Assembly (NCBI GenBank): GCA_027577595.1
Contig: JANBRJ010000134.1
Coordinates: 1-32,863, forward strand
Length of the DNA stretch: 32,863 bases
DNA from: Coemansia sp. RSA 487
Lineage: Eukaryota > Kickxellomycota > Kickxellomycetes > Kickxellales > Kickxellaceae
Direction: 5' to 3'
Of the stretch, positions 18,728 through 27,951 are shown piece after piece. The first letter of the stretch is position 1, and each line of letters begins with the position of its first letter. The notes beneath the pieces are model-generated. The model was given only the letters and a program-made list of their open reading frames with translations, did not search any database and was not told the DNA's origin. Position numbers and translations under genes: made by a program.

Positions 18728-19606
18728 ATGGCCGAATTAACAGACGATGCACTGAGAGCCTTTTCGCGCGACGGATGCGCAGTCATCGATGGGTTTATCA
18801 GCAAGTCAGAAATAGCAGAATTGCGACAACGTATCAGCGGGCTTCTCGACGAATTCGACCCAAGCATGCACCCAGCCATTGCTTTTGAAACAGGTACAAG
18901 CACCCAGTACTTTTTCGATTCCGCCAACAAAGTCAGCTACTTTCTCGAGAACGACAAGCAGGCGGTGAACAAGATTGGTCATGGCTTGCATATCATTGAG
19001 CCGCTGTTCCAGAGACTCACACATAGTGATAGAGTTAAGCGGGTTGCGGAACAGCTTGGGTACAAGGATCCGCGTGTACTGCAGTCAATGGTCATTTGCA
19101 AGCAGCCGGGTGTTGGTGGAGCGGTGCCGATGCACCAGGACTCGACGTTTCTGTTCACGGAGCCGTTGTCAGCTTGTGGATTCTGGATAGCTCTGGAGGA
19201 CTGCACGCAAACAAACGGGTGTCTTGAGTTTATCCCTGGATCGCACAGAAGGTCAGCCGTAGAGCAGCGTTTTGTGCGCACGCAAGACGATAAAGGGACA
19301 GAGATGGTCGACATTGATCCAGTAGCCCACCACAGGTCGCACCTGCCGAGGCTAGAGGACTACTATAACCGGGAGGCTGAGCCAGCTGCAGTAGATGGCA
19401 ACGACAAGGATGAAAAGTGCGTGCCTATCGAGGTCTCTGCAGGCGCACTGGTGCTTATCCACGGGCAAGTGCTGCACAAGTCGGCACACAACCATTCACC
19501 AAAGTCGCGCTGGATATACACATTCCACATTATTGATGGTGAGTGCAAGTACGATGAACGCAACTGGCTGCAGATGCGTGAGAATGTGGAGATGACAAGG
19601 CTTTGA
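18728..19606 (+). CDS. Phytanoyl-CoA dioxygenase-family protein (PHYHD1-like)
   Basis: 292 residues from the ATG at 18728, close to the length of animal PHYHD1 (about 291). The family uses Fe(II) and 2-oxoglutarate to hydroxylate substrates. The Fe(II) ligands are visible: H136 and D138 in MHQDSTFLF, and the distal His, about H250, in GQVLHKSAHN. R261 in KSRWIYTFHI is placed to bind 2-oxoglutarate. GFWIALEDCTQTNGCLEFIPGSH (about 151-173) is the typical core strand block, and NWLQ near the end matches PHYHD1 C-termini. No peroxisomal or secretion signal is obvious, so it is probably cytosolic, and its substrate is unknown. The ATG at 18728 is preferred because upstream in-frame sequence has no ATG and does not look like the family. 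Confidence 0.92.
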   Translation: MAELTDDALRAFSRDGCAVIDGFISKSEIAELRQRISGLLDEFDPSMHPAIAFETGTSTQYFFDSANKVSYFLENDKQAVNKIGHGLHIIEPLFQRLTHSDRVKRVAEQLGYKDPRVLQSMVICKQPGVGGAVPMHQDSTFLFTEPLSACGFWIALEDCTQTNGCLEFIPGSHRRSAVEQRFVRTQDDKGTEMVDIDPVAHHRSHLPRLEDYYNREAEPAAVDGNDKDEKCVPIEVSAGALVLIHGQVLHKSAHNHSPKSRWIYTFHIIDGECKYDERNWLQMRENVEMTRL

Positions 19607-19701
19607 TCTCTGCAAAACAGCAGCAACGTAAGCAAGCAGCTTGCTGACAAAAAAGCTGCAATTACAAATTGTCAGCTTGCTTAGTAATCTGATTTTTTGC
19701 G

Positions 19702-19710
19702 TATATAAAT
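19702..19710 (+). promoter_or_regulatory. TATA-like box followed by a leader hairpin
   Basis: tatataaat, with an 8-bp inverted repeat starting at once behind it: aatggaga (19708-19715) pairs with tctccatt (19723-19730) around 7 nt. The box lies about 170 bp before the next ATG at 19877. Confidence 0.45.
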
Positions 19711-19876
19711 GGAGAGCATCGTTCTCCATTTCGTTGGTAAGAACAGCTTTGTCTTTTTTTTCCCACCATACTTCTTCCAAACAGGCTTTTCTATCTGTAT
19801 TTCTTTATCTCTTTGATCTGCCGCCTCTAAACAGCCCATTCACGTTTAGCCCACTTTACGAACAATATATTTGAGA

Positions 19877-20851
19877 ATGTCGCAGAGCATTGAATCGTTG
19901 CGCGTTGGCTGGATAGGCCTCGGCAACCTGGGCATCGAAATGGCAAAGAACCTGCAATCCTACCGCTCGGACAATGGCCTTTCACCAGTAACCGTGTACA
20001 ACCGCACTACAGCCAAATGCCAAGCGGTCGAGCAGCTTGGAGCAACCGTCAGCTCGTCGCCAGCAAAAGTTGCACTGGCCAGTGACGTTGTTTTTCTTTC
20101 ATTGTTCAACGACGATGCAGTCAAGTCTGTTGTTCAAGAGATTCTCACAGCTGTGGCAGATAAAGAAAAGGAGCAACAAGCACGCTCCTCCCTGTCGGTG
20201 CCACTAGTTATTGCCGATACCACGACGATGCATCCAACAATGACACAATCGCTGGTTGATCTTATCAATGAGCGCCAACCAGAGCTCAGTAGACCTGTGG
20301 TGTTTGCACAGACGCCAGTCTGGGGCGCCCCACCAGCAGCCAAAGCGCGCAAACTCGTCCTCGTTACCAACAAGAACAGTATGGCCGAGACCGTCAGTGC
20401 CATTGCGGTCCCTGCGTTTGCTCGTACCACAATTGAAGTTGAGGACCAAGTGAGGGCGGCCAGATTCAAGATAATGGGCAACTTCATGATCGCCGCCATC
20501 ATTGAGGCGCTGGGCGAAGCCATGGCTGTTTCGCATGAGCTTGGCGTGAGCCGCGAAACGTATCTGGAGTTTGTCAAAGAGGTTTTCCCAGTACCTCCTG
20601 TGCTTGGATATGCGACAAAGCTGGTCGACCAGGGAGGCGAGGCGGCGAAAACGCAAGTCGGGTTCACGGTTCCCGGCGGAATGAAAGATGTCGGGTACGC
20701 GATAGACGTTGCAAAGAGCGTCGGCATGCGGTTGCCTGTGGCTGAACTGGCGTATGAACATTTGCAGTGGGTCAACGACAATGGGAACCCTGACTGGGAC
20801 TGGTCCAGTCTCGCCTACGCTCTGCGAAAGGAAGCACGCCCAGAAAACTAA
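19877..20851 (+). CDS. 3-hydroxyisobutyrate-dehydrogenase-family oxidoreductase
   Basis: 324 residues from the ATG at 19877. The N-terminal GWIGLGNLGIEMAKNL is the NAD(P)-binding GxGxxG motif of the beta-hydroxyacid dehydrogenase family, followed by the adenine-side YNRT. The expected catalytic Lys is K198 in ARFKIMGNF, with N202 and EALGEAMA after it as in the family. The substrate block, usually DAPVSGG, is here QTPVWGAPPAAKA, so the substrate probably differs from classic 3-hydroxyisobutyrate. A C-terminal helical domain ends the protein at a normal length. No mitochondrial presequence is obvious. An aataaa-type signal follows about 25 bp after the stop. Confidence 0.88.
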   Translation: MSQSIESLRVGWIGLGNLGIEMAKNLQSYRSDNGLSPVTVYNRTTAKCQAVEQLGATVSSSPAKVALASDVVFLSLFNDDAVKSVVQEILTAVADKEKEQQARSSLSVPLVIADTTTMHPTMTQSLVDLINERQPELSRPVVFAQTPVWGAPPAAKARKLVLVTNKNSMAETVSAIAVPAFARTTIEVEDQVRAARFKIMGNFMIAAIIEALGEAMAVSHELGVSRETYLEFVKEVFPVPPVLGYATKLVDQGGEAAKTQVGFTVPGGMKDVGYAIDVAKSVGMRLPVAELAYEHLQWVNDNGNPDWDWSSLAYALRKEARPEN

Positions 20852-21035
20852 CCACCTCCCCCCTCCCTGTTGCAAATAAACTAAACACATTTCTCTAGCT
20901 AGAATAACATTAAATTTTTTATTTGACAATGCACTGCACTGGGGAGGAGGAGAACTTGTGAAGGAAAGAAAGGAAGAAAGAAAAAAGTTACTTTAAGGAA
21001 GCAGGTAAAGCAAAGTCGTATCTGATCCATTAACC

Positions 21036-22895
21036 TTAGTAGTACGAGCCAGCTGGCGCAGTGGCAGCGTACGTGCCGCCGGTCTCCTCGCAGGGCGTGG
21101 AAGCAGCAGCGCCAGACGATGGTGCACCAGAGGAGCCGCTAGCATACGAGGGCATGGATGCTGCAGGCGCCGCAGATGACGGAGGCGCAGCGCTGTAAAC
21201 TGGAGCAACGCTGGTGGGCGCCTCAGACGACGGAAGCGCGGCGCTGTAGACCGGGGCGGCGCTGGAGTTTGCCTGCGACGACGGGAGCACTTCTTGCGGC
21301 TGCGTCACGGTCTGGTAAACAGTGGTCGGAGCAGGGGCCGGAGCGGTGACGGTCTGGTACGCAGTCTCTGTCGCAACACTCGTCACGGTTGACACGACAG
21401 TTTCGGTGCTTGGTGCCGGCGCAGGGGCGGTGACAGTTTGAACCTGGGTTTCAGTCTCAACACACGTGGTGGTAGACACAACAGTCTCAGTGCTCGGTGC
21501 TGGCGCTGGGGCAGTGACAGTTTCGGTAACAACGCTGGTCTGCACATATGGCACGTAGACGGGCTTGGTAACCGTAGAGTACTGGACTTCAGTCTGCACA
21601 ACCGTAGTGGGGACAGTCATGGTTGAATACTCGGTGGAGTACACTACCTGGACGGTTGGCACGGTCTTGTAGATGACGCTAGGAACGGTCTGCATGACGA
21701 CCGACGTCTCGTAAACCGTGGTTGGAACAGGAACAGTCACATACTGCGGCGCGGTTGGCGTCGGTTGCGAGATCTCTTGTGATGCCTCGACGCTTCCCGG
21801 TGTCGTTTCGCAAGGAGTGGTTGCCGCGCCTGGGACTGACCCTCCAGGAGTGCTGCCTCCTGGAACTGATTCGCCAGGGGTGCTTCCTCCTGGAGCTGAT
21901 TCACCAGGCGAAGTCTCGCAAGGGGTAGTGGCAGCACCCGGAACCGACTCGGCTGGTGTGCTGGCTCCAGGGACCGATTCAGCGGGAGTGCTACCGCCTG
22001 GAACTGATCCGGCAGGAGTGCTTGCTCCGGGAACCGACTCTGCAGGAGTGCTAGCACCGGGAGATGATTCAGCTGGGGTACTACCACCGGGAACTGACTC
22101 TGCAGGAGTACTAGCGCCGGGAACTGATTCAGCGGGGGTGCTTGCACCTGGGACTGATTCAGCAGGAGTGCTACCACCGGGAACGGATTCTCCAGGAGTG
22201 CCAGTATTGTATCCACCGCCGGGAGTGGTTTCACAAGGAGTGGATTCGGCAGGGGTTCCGCCTCCAGGAGTGCTTGCACCAGGAGAACCGCCGCCGGGAG
22301 AGCTCTCGCCAGGCGACCCACCACCGGGAGAGCTTGCGCCAGGAGTGCCAGTATTGTATCCACCGCCGGGAGTGGTTTCACAAGGAGTGGATTCGGTAGG
22401 AGATCCGCCTCCAGGTGTCGATGCAGTTGGAGATCCGCCACCTGGAGTAGAAGCTCCAGGAGACCCACCGCCGGGGGTGCTTGAGCCAGGAATGCTCTCG
22501 CCCGGAGTCGATTCACCAGGGCTGCTCTCACCGGGTGATGATTCGCCAGGAGACGATGCTCCAGGGCTGCTTTCTCCTGGGCTGCTCTCGCCAGGAGACG
22601 ATTCACCAGGGCTGCTCTCACCGGGTGATGATTCACCAGGGCTGCTCTCACCAGGTGACGATTCGCCAGGGCTGCTCTCGCCGGGAGAAGATTCGCCAGG
22701 AGCGGATACATCAGTGTTAACTTCCTGGGTCGCGCGGCCATAATGATCAACATCGTAAAGCGGCTGCATGTAGTAGTTGTACGGCGCATTGCTCGCGGGT
22801 GCCTCAACAGCGTAGTCGGCAGGAGCGACCTCCCTGTACGATGCAGCAGCCAGAGAGGCAAAAGCAAGAGTGGCGATCTGAATCTTGGTATTCAT
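21036..22895 (-). CDS. Repeat-rich secreted cell-wall-type protein
   Basis: 619 residues from the ATG at 22893-22895. A signal peptide (MNTKIQIATLAFASLAAAS) is followed by a Tyr-rich segment, then about 300 residues of short tandem repeats based on SPGES, STPGG and SVPGA units with interspersed TPCET/YNTGTP blocks. A Thr/Val-rich region follows, with TVTAPAPAPSTETVVST recurring three times (about residues 440-520), then an Ala/Ser/Pro end closing in GSYY. There is no hydrophobic GPI tail, so it may be held by cross-links or released. Scattered Cys sit in TPCET-type repeats. The design is that of a mucin-like wall or adhesin protein. The repeat DNA leaves several other frames open, which are by-products. 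Confidence 0.8.
   Translation of the reverse strand: MNTKIQIATLAFASLAAASYREVAPADYAVEAPASNAPYNYYMQPLYDVDHYGRATQEVNTDVSAPGESSPGESSPGESSPGESSPGESSPGESSPGESSPGESSPGESSPGASSPGESSPGESSPGESTPGESIPGSSTPGGGSPGASTPGGGSPTASTPGGGSPTESTPCETTPGGGYNTGTPGASSPGGGSPGESSPGGGSPGASTPGGGTPAESTPCETTPGGGYNTGTPGESVPGGSTPAESVPGASTPAESVPGASTPAESVPGGSTPAESSPGASTPAESVPGASTPAGSVPGGSTPAESVPGASTPAESVPGAATTPCETSPGESAPGGSTPGESVPGGSTPGGSVPGAATTPCETTPGSVEASQEISQPTPTAPQYVTVPVPTTVYETSVVMQTVPSVIYKTVPTVQVVYSTEYSTMTVPTTVVQTEVQYSTVTKPVYVPYVQTSVVTETVTAPAPAPSTETVVSTTTCVETETQVQTVTAPAPAPSTETVVSTVTSVATETAYQTVTAPAPAPTTVYQTVTQPQEVLPSSQANSSAAPVYSAALPSSEAPTSVAPVYSAAPPSSAAPAASMPSYASGSSGAPSSGAAASTPCEETGGTYAATAPAGSYY
21834..22715. repeat. Minisatellite encoding SPGES-type repeats
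   Basis: Tandem 15-bp and related units (a tctccaggagaagat-like word with variants) inside the 619-aa gene. The 22,500-22,715 end is the most regular. Such coding minisatellites change length easily, so alleles probably differ between strains. Confidence 0.7.
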
Positions 22896-24123
22896 GGCGT
22901 GGGATGGATAGAGATCTTTACGACAAAGAGGAACGATTTGTCACGCGTGAGAGTAAGCGTAAATTTTTAAATAAAAATGGAAAGTGTATACGTTTCTGGT
23001 AGGGTCAGTCGAATAGGTATGAGAGGGCTGGTAATAGAAGCGAATTGCCAAAGATTTCTTGTACTAAAGATTTTTTTGCTATGTTGAAATACTACCGACC
23101 AGCGATATTTATACGAGTAAATCTAGCTTGTATGTGGCGGAGTGGGCCAAATAGTATGACAGGAGAAAAGTAGAAGCGAGTATGAAGAGCGAGAAAACTA
23201 ACCACAACTTTTTTCTTTCTGATGAAAAAGTTCCCAAAACACGAGGTATTTATAGGACACGGAGGCTTGGGATGTATTTTGTTGATAGAGGAGAGGTTAT
23301 CGCGTATTGTCCTTTGTTTTTTGTTGGTCTAAATGTATACAGTCCGTAGTCATAAAAATATAAAAACGGGGTGAATGGGGAATGGCGTTTTTGTCAATGG
23401 AACAATTATGTCTCGGTATTTATAGCGAGAAGAATCGCTTGGTCATCACCATCATTTGGTAGCGTGTAAATTTCCAGAATGCTAAAGACCATTCTATTAA
23501 TTACCCAATTCATTTGACTTTTTTTGTTTTTGCAAAAAGAGGGGAGATGTGTTCCTGGACTTGATAGACACTAGGAATGGGTAGTAAAATAGACCAGTAG
23601 CAATATCTTGTTTTTGGGACCTCTAGACATATGAAAGCTTGTTCATATGAACAATATAGGAAATGTATTCGATTGTCTGGAATTTAGACAATGTAATATC
23701 ACAATATTGCACATTGTTCATGCCCAGTTTCCATTCAATTTTTTATTTTATTTTTGAAAGACCAGGCGAGACCCGAGCTACAAGTAAATTACCACTGAAC
23801 CGCGGCGCTTTTGTATCCTTTTTTTTATAGCTTTTGCAGCCTTGACTCTAATGTCAAATACGAGGCCGATCAAACTAGATCAGATCAAAACCTTTTTGAC
23901 TTGACGCCACTGTTGCTGTAGGTTCGTAGATAATTGAACAAGGATCTGCAGCGCATACATTGAAATAAGCCGCATTGCTGGGAGAGGTTTAGACACTTTT
24001 TCTAATCCCCCTAAACACTAGTCGTTGCATTTTTCTAACCTACCTACCCTTTTTATTGTTTTTTCTAATAGCGTGCGAGTTTGGAGTGCTTTCTAGGAAA
24101 CAGCCATCCATACACAAAAAGAC
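22896..24123. other. Long divergent intergenic region with repeated TATA-like boxes and palindromes
   Basis: About 1.2 kb between two divergent genes, with no gene seen. On the minus strand tataaata occurs exactly three times, at 23106-23113, 23247-23254 and 23417-23424, all oriented toward the 619-aa gene. Between 23,640 and 23,721 lie tgttcatatgaaca (perfect 14-bp palindrome), attgtct..agacaat (23672-23692), caatattg, and a distant 9-bp pair atgaacaat/attgttcat. This looks like an elaborate control region rather than coding DNA. Confidence 0.5.
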
Positions 24124-25314
24124 ATGCCGTCGTTTCTGATATTTGGATGTGCCAACTTTTACGGGCGAGCGTTGATGCAGCATCTTTGCGCAGAACGCGA
24201 TCGAGCAGCAGCAGCAGCAGATACGAAGGAAATCTGGACCATCCGAGGCGTCGACAAGGTGCTCCCGCGTTTAGCGTCATTTCCCGAGGATACACTCAGA
24301 CTGTACGAGACCTTTGACTACAGGATGGGCAACCTGCGCAGCGCCGAGTTCCTGGAGCAGGCGTTCGCCATTGACGATAGCAGCGGGTGGGACTACGTGT
24401 TCGACTTTGCGCCCGAATACAAGTTTGGACAGTCGGAACAAGTGTACGAGCAAGATGTGTTCCAAGTGTCCGTTAGAATCGCACAGCTTGCACAGCGACT
24501 CAATGCCAAGCTTCTTGTGCACCTGTCGACGGCGCACATATTTAAACCCACCAGCAACAATAATAAGCAGCACCCCGAAGACGATGCTCTTGAGGCGCCA
24601 AACCCGCTTGTTCACTGGCATGTGCGCGCAGAGGAGGAGTTGCGCAAGCTTTCTTCAGGGGCGAATGGGCTGGCGGCGGTGATTTTGCGGCCAGCGCTAT
24701 GCTACGGACCAGGTGACAGGCAGAACGTTGTGCCGATCCTGATTTCCGCGCAACTCAGTCGCGAATCCAACGACAAGATGCCTGTGCTCTGGGACAAAGC
24801 CATGCGTGTCAACACCGTTCATGTTGCCGATGTTGCAAGAGCAGCCGTGGCAACCGCGCGCTGGTGGCTCGACTCAAAGAACGACACCCAGCAACAGTTG
24901 GTTGTCTTCAATCTTGCCGATCCAGGAGACACGACGAATGCAAAGCTTGCAGCGGCTGTTGGCTCGCTGTTTGGCGTCGAGCCCAGCTTTCACAACACTG
25001 CCTTCAACTACATTGCGAAAAAGCTGAAAACGTCTGAGCTTACTGAGGAAGTCAACGAGTCGCTTCTGGGCCCGTGGATGGATTTGCTCACGCGCCACGG
25101 TGTTGCAAACTCGCCGCTCTCGCCATACCTTGACCAAGAGCACCCTTATTGCAGCCTTGAGAACTGGCCCCTAGGCGTCGACGGATCAAAGATTACAAAC
25201 ACGCAGGGACTGGACTTTACATACGCTCACGAGACTGTGTCTGCGGAAGCATTGCGACCGATTGTTGAAGAGTTCCAGCAACTCGGGCTCTGGCCAAACA
25301 TTCCTCTGCCTTGA
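24124..25314 (+). CDS. Atypical NAD-dependent epimerase/dehydratase-like protein
   Basis: 396 residues from the ATG at 24124. The N-terminal FLIFGCANFYGRAL matches the extended short-chain dehydrogenase dinucleotide motif (like FGATGFIG), and the body follows the epimerase/3-beta-HSD order: KLLVHLSTAHIF (active-site Ser/Thr strand), AVILRPALCYGPGD (RPxxxYGPG block) and VNTVHVADVARAAV (the VHVxDVA block). The catalytic YxxxK, expected just after the Ser/Thr strand, is not present. The aligned stretch reads HWHVRAEEEL, with His and Arg in place of Tyr and Lys. It may therefore be an inactive or altered enzyme. No targeting signal is clear. It is convergent with the next gene. Confidence 0.8.
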   Translation: MPSFLIFGCANFYGRALMQHLCAERDRAAAAADTKEIWTIRGVDKVLPRLASFPEDTLRLYETFDYRMGNLRSAEFLEQAFAIDDSSGWDYVFDFAPEYKFGQSEQVYEQDVFQVSVRIAQLAQRLNAKLLVHLSTAHIFKPTSNNNKQHPEDDALEAPNPLVHWHVRAEEELRKLSSGANGLAAVILRPALCYGPGDRQNVVPILISAQLSRESNDKMPVLWDKAMRVNTVHVADVARAAVATARWWLDSKNDTQQQLVVFNLADPGDTTNAKLAAAVGSLFGVEPSFHNTAFNYIAKKLKTSELTEEVNESLLGPWMDLLTRHGVANSPLSPYLDQEHPYCSLENWPLGVDGSKITNTQGLDFTYAHETVSAEALRPIVEEFQQLGLWPNIPLP

Positions 25315-25438
25315 TTTCATGTTCCTCCCCCAGATAATGTTGACAATAGTAGTAATTTTTTTTTACAAAAAAAAGGGGGGGGTGAAAGAAAGCAGCATCT
25401 AGAACATCAAGATTAGTAGACAATTAGCTCTATCAATT

Positions 25439-26134
25439 TTACCACGATGAAACCCTAAAGGTATCGTCAACCCACTGGATCCTGCATCTCCCCACATTGT
25501 AGTGCACGTAGGAGCCAGCCGAAAGACGTGCAGCTTCATGGTGATGCGGGAGTGAATTGACAGACCGCGCAATATCGCGAGATGTCCAAATACAGGTGGC
25601 CAGGCAATTCTGCTCGTCATCCAGATCCGAGTACCAGTACATCAGGAGCGACTTGTTGGTTCCATAGAAAGCTTCCTCGTACGCCTTTCTGTCAGCATCA
25701 AACAGATCAACATTGTCACAATCGGTGCGACGCTTCGACCGGAATGCAACGGCGAACCAGTCTATCGGCACATCTTCAGTTTCCCGTGACGGAAGGTGGT
25801 CAAAATTGGATAGCTGTCGCTTGTATTCGGTGGCAATCTCAGCCCAATTGAAGCTTTTCCCGTAATCGGCTGTTCGGTAGTCGTCACGCACTGCGCGGAA
25901 CTGCTTGAGTGCCTCGCGCATGCTTTCGTCCTCGCGTGTTACCGAGTAGACCTCCCGCCCCTGGTCGCGTGCCAGATTCCGGCGTTTAAGCTGGTCAATT
26001 GCATGGTCCGTGTGGAAGGGGCAGCATTCCGATGGGCTTTCGTCGGTGGGGAGCTTGTGCGGATCATTAGGCGAGACGATATGCCCGGATTCGTCGATGG
26101 TTGGGTATTTACCGGATATCAGAATTTCTGGCAT
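25439..26134 (-). CDS. UPF0643-like protein
   Basis: 231 residues from the ATG at 26132-26134, beginning MPEILISGKYP. Its later part resembles the fungal UPF0643 family: a LMYWYSDLDDEQNCLATCIWTS segment, then SLPHHHEAARLSAGSYVHYNVGRCRIQW and a closing aromatic end. The family has no established activity. The protein is soluble-looking, with no signal peptide. The family assignment is from memory of its C-terminal pattern and is moderately sure. It ends 124 bp from the convergent dehydrogenase gene. Confidence 0.6.
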   Translation of the reverse strand: MPEILISGKYPTIDESGHIVSPNDPHKLPTDESPSECCPFHTDHAIDQLKRRNLARDQGREVYSVTREDESMREALKQFRAVRDDYRTADYGKSFNWAEIATEYKRQLSNFDHLPSRETEDVPIDWFAVAFRSKRRTDCDNVDLFDADRKAYEEAFYGTNKSLLMYWYSDLDDEQNCLATCIWTSRDIARSVNSLPHHHEAARLSAGSYVHYNVGRCRIQWVDDTFRVSSW

Positions 26135-26715
26135 TGTTGAAAAAGCCAAAAAAATGCACTTTATTACAAAAGGGAAGTTTGAAGAAAAGAAATCCAAATG
26201 TAGTGGAAAAAAACAGAGGATATTTGGATGTCAGAAGCAGCAGCATAAAAGGAAAGAGAGATTTGGCTTTTTTATATACCAACCCTTGCTAACCATTGCC
26301 AAAGTTGGCTCGGTTTTTTCTCTCTTTCAGCGGAGTGTTGAACGGGGGAACGGAAAGATCGGACAGTTTCTCAACATATCCTATAAATGGCAACATCCAC
26401 ATCCAATCATAGCTCCACTGTACACTTCCAGATCCGGAATTGCGACATACCCCAAACATCTTGGGCAATGTTGGGCCTAATTTGATTTACTATCGTGTGA
26501 TTAGGCTTTTTAATCATGGCACCATTGGTGGTGTTGGCGTCAGCATCTTAGTGTAGTCATACTAAGCGTAGGGCGCTCTGATAAATAATTTGCATACTTT
26601 TTTCATTATCTAGTGCTTTGTTCTTTTGTTTTTCCCTTTTGCTCTTTTTTTTACAACACATTTGCAGATTTATACTATTTCTGGGCTACATTTTCGAAAA
26701 AGGAATTCCCCGACA
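26135..26715. other. Divergent promoter region (UPF0643-like / Dsk2)
   Basis: A minus-strand TATA-like ggtatataaa (26271-26280) lies about 140 bp before the UPF0643-like ATG. A plus-strand ctataaatgg (26381-26390) lies about 330 bp before the Dsk2 ATG, and a weaker ataaataat sits near 26,581. No gene is seen. Confidence 0.45.
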
Positions 26716-27753
26716 ATGATAAACATCACAATCAAGTGCTCCGGCGACAAAAAGGTTAATTTGGAGGTAGATGAAGCGACCATCACCGTTTTGGAAGTTA
26801 AGGAAAGGATAGCCGAGCAATTAGAAGACACGCCAGCCAGTAGTCAGCGGCTTATTTTTGCAGGTCGCATTCTAAAGGACACTGAAAAACTATCTGACCA
26901 CAAGGTGGCTGATGGCAATACTATCCATATGGTGAAGAGCGGGGCAAAGAAGCAGACTGCTGCTAGCGCGGCTTCTTTGGCGGGTGCAGCCATTCGCGAC
27001 GACAGTGCTGCTGCGTCGACTGGAGTATCCTCAGGTTCACCGGGGGCAACTGGAGGCGCGCAGGAGCCGTCGGCAACTGGTGCTGCGACAAACCCATGGG
27101 GCGGAATGGGAGACATGGGAGACATGGCATCGATGCTCGGCATGGGTGGAATGGGTGGAATGGGCGGTATGGGCGGTATGGGTGGCGATATGCCGCATAT
27201 GTCGCCCGAGATGCTCGAGCAAATGTACTCCAACCCAATGGTACAGCAGATGATGCAGCAAGTGATGTCGAACCCAGAGCTGCTGCGCTCGATGATCGAT
27301 AGCAACCCAATGCTCCAGCAACGCATGACGCCTCAGATGCGCGAGATGATGAGCAACCCCGAATTCCTCCGCATGGCAACAAATCCAGAGATGATGCGTG
27401 CTGCCGCTCAGATGCAATCAGTAATGAATCGGGCACAACAACAACAGGGTCAGTCTCCGCCCCTTCAAGGACAGCAGCAGCAATCGAATCCAATGGCTGG
27501 CAATAACCCACTGGCAGCGCTCCTAGGCGGTGCTGGCGGTGGTGGTGGTTTTGGCGGCTTTGGCGGAATGTCTCCTCCTTCTCAAGCACCAACTGATAAT
27601 CAGCAGCCAGCAGAGGAACGCTACCAACAACAGCTCCAGCAATTGGCCGATATGGGATTCCGGAACGTCAACCAGAATATCCGTGCATTGACGCTGACCG
27701 GTGGCGACGTCCAAGCAGCTATCGAATACTTGCTCAGCAATCCAGGGTACTGA
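26716..27753 (+). CDS. DSK2: Dsk2/ubiquilin ubiquitin-receptor shuttle
   Basis: 345 residues from the ATG at 26716. Residues 1-74 are a ubiquitin-like domain (MINITIKCSG..., with RLIFAGRILKD as in ubiquitin and Dsk2). A Gly/Met-rich linker (about 128-158, GGM repeats) leads to an STI1-type helical region (about 163-235) with repeated SNPE/SNPM units. The end (about 300-345, YQQQLQQLADMGF...LLSNPGY) is a UBA domain that binds ubiquitin chains. Dsk2 carries ubiquitylated proteins to the proteasome in the cytosol and nucleus. Length is close to yeast Dsk2 (373). The upstream in-frame stretch is hydrophobic and unlike the family, so this ATG is preferred. Confidence 0.95.
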   Translation: MINITIKCSGDKKVNLEVDEATITVLEVKERIAEQLEDTPASSQRLIFAGRILKDTEKLSDHKVADGNTIHMVKSGAKKQTAASAASLAGAAIRDDSAAASTGVSSGSPGATGGAQEPSATGAATNPWGGMGDMGDMASMLGMGGMGGMGGMGGMGGDMPHMSPEMLEQMYSNPMVQQMMQQVMSNPELLRSMIDSNPMLQQRMTPQMREMMSNPEFLRMATNPEMMRAAAQMQSVMNRAQQQQGQSPPLQGQQQQSNPMAGNNPLAALLGGAGGGGGFGGFGGMSPPSQAPTDNQQPAEERYQQQLQQLADMGFRNVNQNIRALTLTGGDVQAAIEYLLSNPGY

Positions 27754-27951
27754 ATCCGCAGGTATTTTTTTTCAATTTTTCGCATTTTTCTTTGATTAAC
27801 TTTATATCTAAAGCAGTAAATGACAATTACCACGCGATAAGCCACGTGAATATTACGTGTGTGCACTGGCCAAAACGATTTCAGTTTACAAAACTCTGTG
27901 CCTTTTTTTTCGCCTCCCCCTTCTTGCTTCCTTCTTTTTTTTGAATTGGTA

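Noticed and set aside
19607-19680. Possible terminator hairpin (gcaagc/gcttgc words) after the dioxygenase
   Set aside because: The pairing is interrupted by an 8-nt insertion and such hairpins are not a normal fungal terminator.
21718-22743. Long plus-strand frame across the repeat-rich gene
   Set aside because: It is open only because the repeat unit has no stops in that frame. The minus-strand frame has a signal peptide and a coherent design.
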